5,579 nucleotides of DNA. Origin: an uncultured Pirellula sp. (GTDB taxonomy: Bacteria; Planctomycetota; Planctomycetia; Pirellulales; Pirellulaceae). This document shows, piece by piece, positions 1-5,579 of this stretch (position 1 is the stretch's first letter; the number at the start of each line of letters is the position of its first letter). Location of the stretch: contig CAITIF010000779.1 of assembly GCA_903892365.1 (NCBI GenBank), positions 1-5,579 of the forward strand, read 5' to 3'. The translations under genes and the position numbers were made by a program. Under the pieces are notes generated by a model. That model saw nothing but the letters and a program-made list of their open reading frames with translations, searched no databases and was not told where the DNA came from.

Positions 1-265
1 CAGTCGCTGGACGCGCGACCTCTTCCAAGGTTTCTGGCAAATCTAGCTTGGATGGATTGGGGCGTTCCGCGTCCGGAATGGGCTCGTATTCTTCATCGAA
101 GAAGTGACTTAAATCGGGAGGATCGTTATTGCGTCCGGCTGTTGGTTCTTGCGTCGCGCCCAGGGGTGCAAGTTGGAACCAAACGACCAGCATCCAAAAC
201 GCTTGAAGAATTAGCAGAAAAGGGGATGACATGGAGTTCGTTTGAGAGCAATTTCTAGTTCCCAT
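1..265 (-). CDS. Exported protein of unknown function, partial (3' end off the left edge)
   Basis: The reverse strand is open from an ATG at 265 to the left edge with no stop; an in-frame TGA lies just upstream (272-274). From the second in-frame ATG at 232 the protein begins MSSPFLLILQAFWMLVVW and continues to an Ala-rich stretch ending LGATQEP. This reads as a Sec signal peptide with likely cleavage after LGA. The mature part is hydrophilic and rich in Asp, Glu and Pro (for example DEEYEPIPDAERP). The ATG at 265 adds 11 residues including an Arg, giving the positive n-region that the 232 start lacks, so 265 is slightly favoured; neither start has a convincing Shine-Dalgarno. The gene is divergent from the large redox protein gene. 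I do not recognise a family, and only about 88 residues are visible. A plus-strand frame over the same bases (52-258) has no signal peptide or domain and is judged a shadow. Confidence 0.62.
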   Translation of the reverse strand, partial: MGTRNCSQTNSMSSPFLLILQAFWMLVVWFQLAPLGATQEPTAGRNNDPPDLSHFFDEEYEPIPDAERPNPSKLDLPETLEEVARPAT

Positions 266-339
266 CCAAGCTCACTCGCAAATGGACTAAAATCGTACGC
301 AGACATCGATTCATTCCCTCTACGATAGAGTCTCTCGAA
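266..339. promoter_or_regulatory. Divergent intergenic region, presumed to hold both promoters
   Basis: These 74 bases separate two divergent genes, so promoters for both must lie here or inside the gene starts. The best plus-strand -10 candidate is TAAAAT at 288-293, but nothing resembling TTGACA lies 16-18 bases upstream. On the minus strand TACGAT (complement of 292-297) is equally unsupported by a -35. A small perfect inverted repeat, CTCTA-CGA-TAGAG, spans 318-330 just before the annotated start of the plus-strand gene. The existence of a regulatory region is inferred from gene orientation rather than from strong motifs. Confidence 0.3.
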
Positions 340-3300
340 ATGCAAGCACAAGATCAGATTCCAGGTTTACCCCCCCTTCGTTCGCTAACGAGAGGTCGCT
401 TGCAATTGAGTTGGGGCGTACACCCGAACGTCTTTGCCCGCGTTGCGATTGTGTTCCTGAATCTTGAGCTTCTGGTGACGCTATCCTTGGGAATGCTGCC
501 AATGGAACTGCTGTCTACGGCGAGAGCGTACGTCGCCCAGGAGGCGATCCCCCAGTTAGAAGGGCCCTATTCCGAAGAGCCCTACTCTGAGGATAAAGTG
601 CTGGCGATCACGGCCCGTGCAAAAGAAGTGGGGAGCTTCGATCGGGGGCTCAAAATCTACACGCGAGCTAAGTCCGCATGCTTCTCTTGCCACCGAATTG
701 GATCGGCAGGTGGAGTGATTGGGCCTGAGCTGATTGCATCCTCCAAGCTTCGAACACCGAATGAACTGGTCGAGAGCTTGCTTTGGCCGAACCGTGTCAT
801 TGCCAAAGAATTCCAGCCCATCAAAATCATAACGACAGAGGGAGAGCTCATCTCGGGCTACGAGATAGCGAGCGAGTCAAACGATTCCGTGCTGGCCATT
901 CAAGACCCATCCACTCGACGTGTCACGAAGCTGGAGCGAAGCGACATCGAGAACCAAGCCAATGGGCAATCCTTGATGCCGACCGGTTTAGTCGGTTCGC
1001 TGGCAGAGCAAGAGTTGGCTGATTTGGTCCGCTTTCTTATCGATCTTGGCAAGTCGGCATCACTGGATCTGCCAGCCATTGAATCGGCGATTCGAGCAGC
1101 CAGCACGCATGAGCCGATAGACTTTCCATTGGTGGCTAAGCCTGTGAACCCGAACCTCAATCCTGCCTGGACGGAGCACATCAATCGCGACCGGATCTAT
1201 GACTTCTATACGAAGCAAGCGATTCACTTCACAGCTTCGCCTGAAGCAAGACAAGCAACCATGCTGACCTCATTTCCCGGGTTGGATGGTGCCAGCCATG
1301 GACATTGGGGAAACCAGAATGAAGCGTTTTGGCAAGGCAACGAAATGAATCAAGCCGTTCAAGGAAGTGTTCTGTGCAATGTCCTTTCGATTGCACCGCG
1401 TCCAATCACTAGGGCCGTATGCATACGCCTTGGGCAGACCGTTTCCTTGTCGGCATGCTTCAATCCGGATACGTTAGCTTACGAAAAACTGTGGACAGGT
1501 GGGTTTGTTAAATTTTCGAACGTTCGTCACGGCCTGATGGATGGTGTCAGGATCGAAGGCACGGAGAAGCCATTGCCGGTCGAAGCTGGTCCATTGCGAG
1601 AGTGGATGCCGCAATATTCTAAGTCCGACATTCGCTACCAGGGCTATTACGTTTATGAAAACCAAGTCCTATTTCTGTACTCGATCGATGGAGTCGACTT
1701 TATCGACGCTCCCATCGAACAATCGGGCACTCTTAAACGAATTGTTGCACCCAAGTCGACACATCCGATGCGAGCGATGCTGAAGGGCGGGGCTAGCCAA
1801 TGGCCGCAGGTCCTTGAAACCGACATCTCGCTGGGGGATGCAAAAGGCTTCGCGGTCGATACGATTGCTTTGCCATTCCAGAACCCATGGAATACGCTTT
1901 TGTACTGTGGTGACCATGCGTTCATGCAGGATGGGACAGCAATCTTGGTGACGATGCAGGGGGACGTTTGGCGAGTCTCGGGTATAGCCTATGATGCACA
2001 GTCGCCCAATAAGAAGGCGTCTTGGAGACGTATCGCGAGCGGCCTTCATCAACCCCTGGGGGTCGTTGTCCGCGGGGATCAGATTTATGTGCTAGGTCGA
2101 AACCAGATAACGCGACTCAATGACCTGAATGGGGACGGCGAAACCGATTGGTACGAATGCTATTCCAATCAATTCACGACTTCGCCCGGCGGGCATGATT
2201 ATATATGCGGCCTTCAACAGGACCAAGCAGGCAATTTCTACACGGCTTCTGGAAATGAAGGTGTTGTGCAGATTGCAGCCGATGGCAAGTCCTCCTCAGT
2301 GATTGCAACCGGGCTTAGAAACTCGGACGGACTAGGTATTTTGCCAGACGGGACCATCACGGTGCCAGCGTCTGAAGGGGATTGGACTCCGACCTCGATG
2401 ATCTACCAGATTCAACCCAAGTCGGTCTCACTCAAAGGTGAGCCGACCTTTGAAACCAAGCCACCTGCATTCTGTGGTTATCGAGGTCCTCGCCCAGGTC
2501 AGGAGATTCAGTTGCCATTGCTTTATTTGCCGCGCGGAGTTGACAACTCCAGCGGTGGTCAGGTGTGGATCGATGATGCGCGCATGGGGCCACTTGATCA
2601 GAGCTTAGTTCATACGTCTTTTGGGACTGGTCGAGCGATGTTGATTTTGCGAGACCGTGTCGGTGAACAATGGCAAGGGGCGGCAGTCGTTTTGCCAGGA
2701 GAGTACCGCGCGGGTACGCATCGAGCTCGAACCAATCCCAAGGATGGCATGCTGTATTTGTCCGGCATGGCAGGGTGGGGAACTTATACGCCTGATTCCG
2801 GTTGCTTTCAAAGGCTTCGCTATACAGGCGAAGCGGTTCAGCTGCCCACGGCCTTTCACGTGCATGAAAATGGCGTGTCGGTTTCTTTTCGAGAACCGAT
2901 CGATCGCGAGACTGTCGAAAACGCTTCGGCTCAGTTCGCACAGTGCTGGAACTATCGTTACTCACCCGGGTACGGATCCAAGGAGTTTTCTGTATTGCGA
3001 GCCCCGATGATCGGTCATGATAAATTGACGGTAGCGTCTTCGCATTTGCTAGAGGATGGCAAAACCTTGTTTTTGGAACTGCCAGATCTTCAGCGATGTA
3101 GCCAGTTGCATCTTCGGATCCAGGTTGGAAAAGAGGATTGGCAAGAATTGTTTGCGACCGTGCATGCGATGGATACCGCGCGAACAGATCTTCCATCCGG
3201 GTCACCCCAAGCTCGGTTGGGAACCAATGCCCAGGATACGGTTGTCGCCAAGACTCTTTTGCCCCATCCCATGGTTCGAGATTTGGCATGGCTCCAACGA

Positions 3301-3714
3301 AGCATTCCGAACCCATGGCGCACCAAGATCGAAAAGTCGCGTCCCATGCGAATTGAAGCGCGCGATAACCTTCAGTACTCCACGAAGACTTTAGAATGCA
3401 AAGCCGGCGAGACGATTCAGCTGACTTTTGCCAACCCCGACGTGGTACCTCATAATTGGGCACTTTTGCGGCCGAACTCACTGGAAAAAATTGGTGCCAT
3501 GGCAAATGGACTGGTGAACGATCCCGACGCTTACCTGCGACACTATGTGCCTGAAAGCAAAGATGTTCTCTGCTACACGGATATTGTGGAGCCTAAAGAA
3601 GAGGGAATTATCTTCTTTGTGGCCCCGACGGAACCCGGACGCTACCCGTTCCTGTGCACGTTTCCTGGGCATTGGATGGTGATGAATGGGGAATTGATCG
3701 TCCGAATGCCTTAA
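340..3714 (+). CDS. Large exported multidomain redox protein: cytochrome c + DUF6797-like + beta-propeller + azurin-like cupredoxin
   Basis: This 1124-residue protein is probably periplasmic. A hydrophobic signal segment spans residues 33-58, with possible cleavage near AYVA-Q (66/67). Residues ~98-238 form a mono-heme c domain of the PVC type (TIGR02603-like): the heme site is C114-F-S-C117-H118, and SLMP at 211-214 offers Met213 as likely distal ligand. Residues ~275-410 carry HGHWGNQNE and GGFVKFSNVRHGLMDG, which match my memory of DUF6797. Residues ~510-830 resemble the propeller of PVC 'membrane-bound dehydrogenase' proteins (GGHDYICGL, ASGNEG, HTSFGTG, FQRLRYTG), with an EF-hand-like loop at 595-606 (D595, N597, D599, E601, D603, E606). 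A beta-rich segment follows. Residues ~1003-1124 are azurin-like, with type 1 copper ligands H1038, C1106, H1111 and M1115 at azurin spacing (CTFPGH, then Met four residues on). The substrate is unknown; electron flow between a catalytic site, heme and copper is inferred. The ATG at 340 gives a long n-region, and TTG at 406 behind AGAGGT is a real alternative start. Confidence 0.93.
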   Translation: MQAQDQIPGLPPLRSLTRGRLQLSWGVHPNVFARVAIVFLNLELLVTLSLGMLPMELLSTARAYVAQEAIPQLEGPYSEEPYSEDKVLAITARAKEVGSFDRGLKIYTRAKSACFSCHRIGSAGGVIGPELIASSKLRTPNELVESLLWPNRVIAKEFQPIKIITTEGELISGYEIASESNDSVLAIQDPSTRRVTKLERSDIENQANGQSLMPTGLVGSLAEQELADLVRFLIDLGKSASLDLPAIESAIRAASTHEPIDFPLVAKPVNPNLNPAWTEHINRDRIYDFYTKQAIHFTASPEARQATMLTSFPGLDGASHGHWGNQNEAFWQGNEMNQAVQGSVLCNVLSIAPRPITRAVCIRLGQTVSLSACFNPDTLAYEKLWTGGFVKFSNVRHGLMDGVRIEGTEKPLPVEAGPLREWMPQYSKSDIRYQGYYVYENQVLFLYSIDGVDFIDAPIEQSGTLKRIVAPKSTHPMRAMLKGGASQWPQVLETDISLGDAKGFAVDTIALPFQNPWNTLLYCGDHAFMQDGTAILVTMQGDVWRVSGIAYDAQSPNKKASWRRIASGLHQPLGVVVRGDQIYVLGRNQITRLNDLNGDGETDWYECYSNQFTTSPGGHDYICGLQQDQAGNFYTASGNEGVVQIAADGKSSSVIATGLRNSDGLGILPDGTITVPASEGDWTPTSMIYQIQPKSVSLKGEPTFETKPPAFCGYRGPRPGQEIQLPLLYLPRGVDNSSGGQVWIDDARMGPLDQSLVHTSFGTGRAMLILRDRVGEQWQGAAVVLPGEYRAGTHRARTNPKDGMLYLSGMAGWGTYTPDSGCFQRLRYTGEAVQLPTAFHVHENGVSVSFREPIDRETVENASAQFAQCWNYRYSPGYGSKEFSVLRAPMIGHDKLTVASSHLLEDGKTLFLELPDLQRCSQLHLRIQVGKEDWQELFATVHAMDTARTDLPSGSPQARLGTNAQDTVVAKTLLPHPMVRDLAWLQRSIPNPWRTKIEKSRPMRIEARDNLQYSTKTLECKAGETIQLTFANPDVVPHNWALLRPNSLEKIGAMANGLVNDPDAYLRHYVPESKDVLCYTDIVEPKEEGIIFFVAPTEPGRYPFLCTFPGHWMVMNGELIVRMP
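391..396 (+). promoter_or_regulatory. Shine-Dalgarno-like AGAGGT favouring an alternative start at TTG 406
   Basis: AGAGGT lies nine bases upstream of an in-frame TTG (406-408). The annotated ATG at 340 has only a weak AGAG (327-330) in front of it. Starting at 406 would shorten the N-terminus by 22 residues, giving about ten residues with one Arg before the hydrophobic stretch, a more ordinary signal-peptide n-region than the 32-residue one from ATG 340. The site lies inside the coding frame, so it may also be chance. Confidence 0.3.
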
Positions 3715-3723
3715 ATTCGGCAT
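3702..3723 (+). repeat. Overlapping inverted repeats straddling the stop codon of the redox gene
   Basis: CCGAAT (3702-3707) pairs with ATTCGG (3715-3720) across a 7-base loop. The overlapping ATGCC (3706-3710) pairs with GGCAT (3719-3723) across an 8-base loop. The two hairpins are mutually exclusive and both enclose the TAA stop. No T-run follows, so this is not a canonical intrinsic terminator; it could protect the mRNA 3' end or be chance. The nearest T-run (TTTTTT, 3764-3769) is 40 bases further on with no stem directly before it. Confidence 0.3.
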
Positions 3724-3750
3724 GACCTGTATCCCTATCTAACGTATAAT
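3722..3750 (+). promoter_or_regulatory. Sigma70-like promoter for the lipoprotein-resB operon
   Basis: TATAAT at 3745-3750 is a perfect -10 consensus. ATGACC at 3722-3727 shares TGAC with the -35 consensus TTGACA, and the spacer is exactly 17 bases. The predicted transcription start is near 3757, giving a leader of about 128 bases before the TTG start at 3885. The position just after the redox gene and before the lipoprotein gene is what an independent operon promoter should have. Planctomycete promoters do not always follow the E. coli consensus, so this rests on motif match alone. Confidence 0.5.
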
Positions 3751-3815
3751 CGAGTTTGAGTACTTTTTTGGCCGACTGCACGCTAACCGCGTGGAGTTCG
3801 CCCGCAATGAACACC

Positions 3816-3843
3816 TAAACGTTGTGACCTCGTGCAACGTTTA
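3816..3843 (+). repeat. Perfect 9-bp inverted repeat in the leader (operator or RNA hairpin)
   Basis: TAAACGTTG (3816-3824) and CAACGTTTA (3835-3843) are exact reverse complements separated by 10 bases; a wobble T-G pair can extend the stem inward. Each arm contains the self-palindrome AACGTT, and the two copies are 19 bases apart, about two helical turns. This fits either a dimeric repressor/activator operator or a hairpin in the 5' leader of the lipoprotein mRNA. It lies about 60-87 bases after the predicted transcription start and ends 41 bases before the TTG start. No T-run follows, which argues against a simple intrinsic terminator. The repeat itself is certain; its role is inferred. Confidence 0.55.
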
Positions 3844-3884
3844 CCCGCCAACCAATTGCGTTTTCATGCTCTCTCGGTTTCGAG

Positions 3885-5090
3885 TTGATTTTGCGTAATC
3901 CTTGCACACACTTTGCTAGCTTTTCGGCTTTTGCTATTTCTTTCGGTTGCTTTGCTGGCTGCAATCCCAATTATGAAGCCCGAGTCTACGACGCGCCGAA
4001 GGTGGAATCGCAATTTGTAAGGCAACCCTCAACGAATCCCGAGGTGCCTGTCCGCCGCCCCGGTCCGATGATGGGAAAAAGTGCGATCCCTCTCCAAGAC
4101 CGAAGAATTCTTGCGGCTGCGATTCCCGAGGGTTCGGTTGTGTTTTTTCTAAAATCGACGGACACCATCGAGCGACTGAATCGTGTCCAAGCCAACTTCC
4201 GGTCGGTGGTAGAGCGGTTTGCAATCGACCTGCCGAACCAAAAACTTCTGTTTGATTTGCCCGAAGGCTGGTCGGTTCGATGGCGGGAGAACGATATCGC
4301 TAAAGCGGAACTCAATATCAATATGGGATCGGAAAAGCCGGTCATGTTCACCATCACGGATCTTTCAAAACCTGAAGATCAAAAGGGCTGGGAGCAATAT
4401 TTGCTGAGCAATATCAATCGATGGCGGGAGCAGTTGAGCCTAGCCCCGATCGATTTTGCAACTTTAGATCAGCAGCTCCCGAAAATCGAGCGTGAAGGCG
4501 CGAGCTTACCATCTTACATTTTTGACAATACGGGTGCTAACAGTCCAACATCTGGACAATCTGCCGAACCCGCCGCGCCCGCAGGAAATACATCGGTAAC
4601 CCCAGGTCCAAGCGGGCCAGCAGCCCAGCCCATAGCACCCCCGATCGCGAACCAGTCCCCTGTCAAACTCGTTTATGACAAACCAGAAACCTGGGAGTTG
4701 CTACCGGCTCGAGATTTTCGGTTGGCATCGTTCAAGATCCTGTCGGAGGGTGGCGGCGAGGTTGTCGTCAGCATGGCGAAAGACTCACCACTGCAAAATG
4801 CGAAGATGTGGTCTGAACAAATTTTGCAATCGGACGACGAAGCGAAGATAGACGAACTTGCCAACAAAGTGCTTGCAGAGGCGGAGGACATTAGTGCAGG
4901 CGATCGGCCTGGAAAGCTTGTTTCGATTCGAGCGAGCGATGAACCAACCTCTTCAACCTTGATCATCGCCTCCATCCCAACGGGGGAAAACGAAATCTGC
5001 TTGTTTGTAAAAATGAAATCTGAACTAAAAACATCCGAAATCGAAAAGGCGAATCTGATTCGCTTCATCAACTCAATACGCTGGGAGTAA
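3885..5090 (+). CDS. Lipoprotein with duplicated domain, upstream partner of ResB-type protein
   Basis: This 401-residue protein has an N-terminal signal ending in a lipobox, F23-A-G-C26, so Cys26 should be lipid-modified and the protein anchored on the outer face of a membrane (Asn at +2). After a Pro-rich stretch (~45-62), two copies of one domain can be seen. Copy A (~121-215) has LFDLPEGW and later NINRWREQL. Copy B (~261-401) has VYDKPETW and later KMWSEQI. The DxPExW and WxEQ anchors occur in the same order, with copy A 12 residues longer between them. A Pro/Ala/Ser/Gly linker (~216-259) joins the copies. I recall planctomycete proteins with a similar NxNRWRxQ motif, of unknown function. 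The next gene starts five bases after the stop, so a role in cytochrome c maturation is suggested by context only. The start is the TTG at 3885: the frame opens after TGA 3825 and contains no ATG or GTG that would include the signal. No Shine-Dalgarno is evident. Confidence 0.88.
   Translation: MILRNPCTHFASFSAFAISFGCFAGCNPNYEARVYDAPKVESQFVRQPSTNPEVPVRRPGPMMGKSAIPLQDRRILAAAIPEGSVVFFLKSTDTIERLNRVQANFRSVVERFAIDLPNQKLLFDLPEGWSVRWRENDIAKAELNINMGSEKPVMFTITDLSKPEDQKGWEQYLLSNINRWREQLSLAPIDFATLDQQLPKIEREGASLPSYIFDNTGANSPTSGQSAEPAAPAGNTSVTPGPSGPAAQPIAPPIANQSPVKLVYDKPETWELLPARDFRLASFKILSEGGGEVVVSMAKDSPLQNAKMWSEQILQSDDEAKIDELANKVLAEAEDISAGDRPGKLVSIRASDEPTSSTLIIASIPTGENEICLFVKMKSELKTSEIEKANLIRFINSIRWE
5083..5087 (+). 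promoter_or_regulatory. Ribosome-binding site GGGAG of the resB-like gene
   Basis: GGGAG lies eight bases before the GTG at 5096, inside the last codons of the lipoprotein gene. It is the only strong Shine-Dalgarno in the window and fixes the GTG start. Its position inside the upstream coding end suggests translational coupling of the two genes. Confidence 0.7.
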
Positions 5091-5095
5091 ACAAC

Positions 5096-5579
5096 GTGGC
5101 CACAGGAACGTTTAGCAACGAAGCCTTCGCGAACAGTAAAATCGCAACGGTCCCTTCGCTTGATGTATGGCGAATCGGCTGGCTTGCCTTGCGAGCGATG
5201 GGCTCACTGAAAATTACGGTCGCCATGTTTGCGTTGGGGACCTTGATTCTGTTTGTGGGTACGCTCGCACAAGATGAAGAGACAATTGTCGATGTCAAGA
5301 AAGCGTACTTCAACAGCTGGATTGCGACGGTCCCCTTCGATGTTTTTGTTCCGCAGACCATCAAGCCGCACGACACTCCCATCCCGTTTGCTTTCGCTAT
5401 GCCAGGCGGAGCAGCGATTGGTTTAATCCTGCTGGTCAATCTTATCGCGGCTAAGCTGACGCGATTCAAGATGAATGCAAAGGGAAGTCGGTTCGCGTCT
5501 GGGCTGGCGTTTACCGTGGCAGGTTTTGCGCTCGTCGGGCTTATCATTGTCAGTGCACACCTTGGCGATGGCTTGCAAG
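5096..5579 (+). CDS. ResB-domain cytochrome c biogenesis protein (System II), N-terminal part only
   Basis: The frame is open from GTG 5096 to the right edge, giving 161 residues. After a polar N-terminus of about 36 residues comes a first membrane helix (~37-58) with SLKITVAMFALG and the ResB hallmark GTLAQ (55-59). A periplasmic-type segment follows with YFNSW, VPFDVFVPQ and a Pro-rich stretch, then MPGG leading into helix 2 (~103-119, VNLIAAKLTRFK) and helix 3 (~134-153). This layout matches ResB (Ccs1). In planctomycetes ResB is often fused to the heme-handling CcsA domain, which would lie beyond the edge and cannot be confirmed here. System II delivers heme across the membrane and keeps CxxCH cysteines reduced for thioether attachment. 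The CxxCH protein encoded upstream would be a client of such a system. The GGGAG site eight bases before the GTG and the five-base gap to the lipoprotein stop support one operon. Confidence 0.8.
   Translation, partial: MATGTFSNEAFANSKIATVPSLDVWRIGWLALRAMGSLKITVAMFALGTLILFVGTLAQDEETIVDVKKAYFNSWIATVPFDVFVPQTIKPHDTPIPFAFAMPGGAAIGLILLVNLIAAKLTRFKMNAKGSRFASGLAFTVAGFALVGLIIVSAHLGDGLQ

Noticed and set aside
52..258. A 68-codon plus-strand frame at the left end
   Set aside because: The overlapping minus-strand frame begins with a convincing signal peptide and stays open to the edge, whereas this one has no Shine-Dalgarno, domain or export signal.
2432..3505. A 357-codon open frame on the minus strand inside the redox gene
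   Set aside because: The plus strand here encodes recognisable propeller and cupredoxin segments. The minus-strand product has no signal, domain or repeat that I recognise and an odd composition rich in Trp, Arg, Ser and Pro, so it is a shadow of the plus-strand codons.
3764..3769. T6 tract as an intrinsic terminator of the redox gene
   Set aside because: There is no GC-rich stem immediately upstream, and the tract lies just after the predicted start of the next transcript.
5141..5342. Similar short segments encoding IATVPSLDV and IATVPFDV in the resB-like gene
   Set aside because: The similarity is only about five residues plus a few bases and lies in ordinary coding sequence; chance is the simplest explanation.
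5068..5547. A 159-codon minus-strand frame opposite the resB-like gene
   Set aside because: The plus strand shows ResB-type helices and a proper ribosome-binding site; the minus product has no coherent features and is antisense to membrane-helix codons.

Overview
The window looks like chromosomal DNA of a planctomycete (Planctomycetota, probably a Pirellulales-type marine or freshwater lineage). The main evidence is the long plus-strand gene. It carries the 'Pirellula/Verrucomicrobium' type of c-heme domain (CxxCH followed later by SLMPxGL) and the propeller segments typical of the huge PVC-superphylum secreted oxidoreductases. Base composition is moderate (roughly half GC). Non-ATG starts and weak Shine-Dalgarno sequences also fit this phylum. 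No mobile element, CRISPR array, tRNA or rRNA is visible.

Layout, left to right. (1) Positions 1-265, minus strand: the 5' part of a gene for an unrecognised exported protein, running off the left edge. (2) Positions 266-339: a short divergent intergenic region. (3) Positions 340-3714, plus strand: a 1124-residue exported redox protein with, in order, a signal segment, a mono-heme cytochrome c domain, a PVC-specific domain (DUF6797-like, from memory), a beta-propeller region with an EF-hand-like loop, a beta-rich segment, and a C-terminal azurin-like blue-copper domain with all four type 1 copper ligands. (4) Positions 3715-3884: an intergenic region with a good sigma70-like promoter (ATGACC-17-TATAAT) and a perfect 9-bp inverted repeat in the predicted leader. 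(5) Positions 3885-5090, plus strand: a 401-residue lipoprotein with two diverged copies of one domain separated by a Pro/Ala/Ser linker. (6) Position 5096 to the right edge, plus strand: the N-terminal part of a ResB-type System II cytochrome c biogenesis protein, five bases after the lipoprotein stop and with a clear GGGAG ribosome-binding site.

Putting this together (inference): the window pairs a periplasmic heme-plus-copper electron-transfer enzyme with part of the machinery that attaches heme to c-type cytochromes. The lipoprotein and the ResB gene form a tight, probably translationally coupled operon, so the lipoprotein is a candidate accessory factor for System II cytochrome c maturation. 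The two most notable items are the single-chain fusion of c-heme, propeller and azurin, and the duplicated-domain lipoprotein coupled to ResB.
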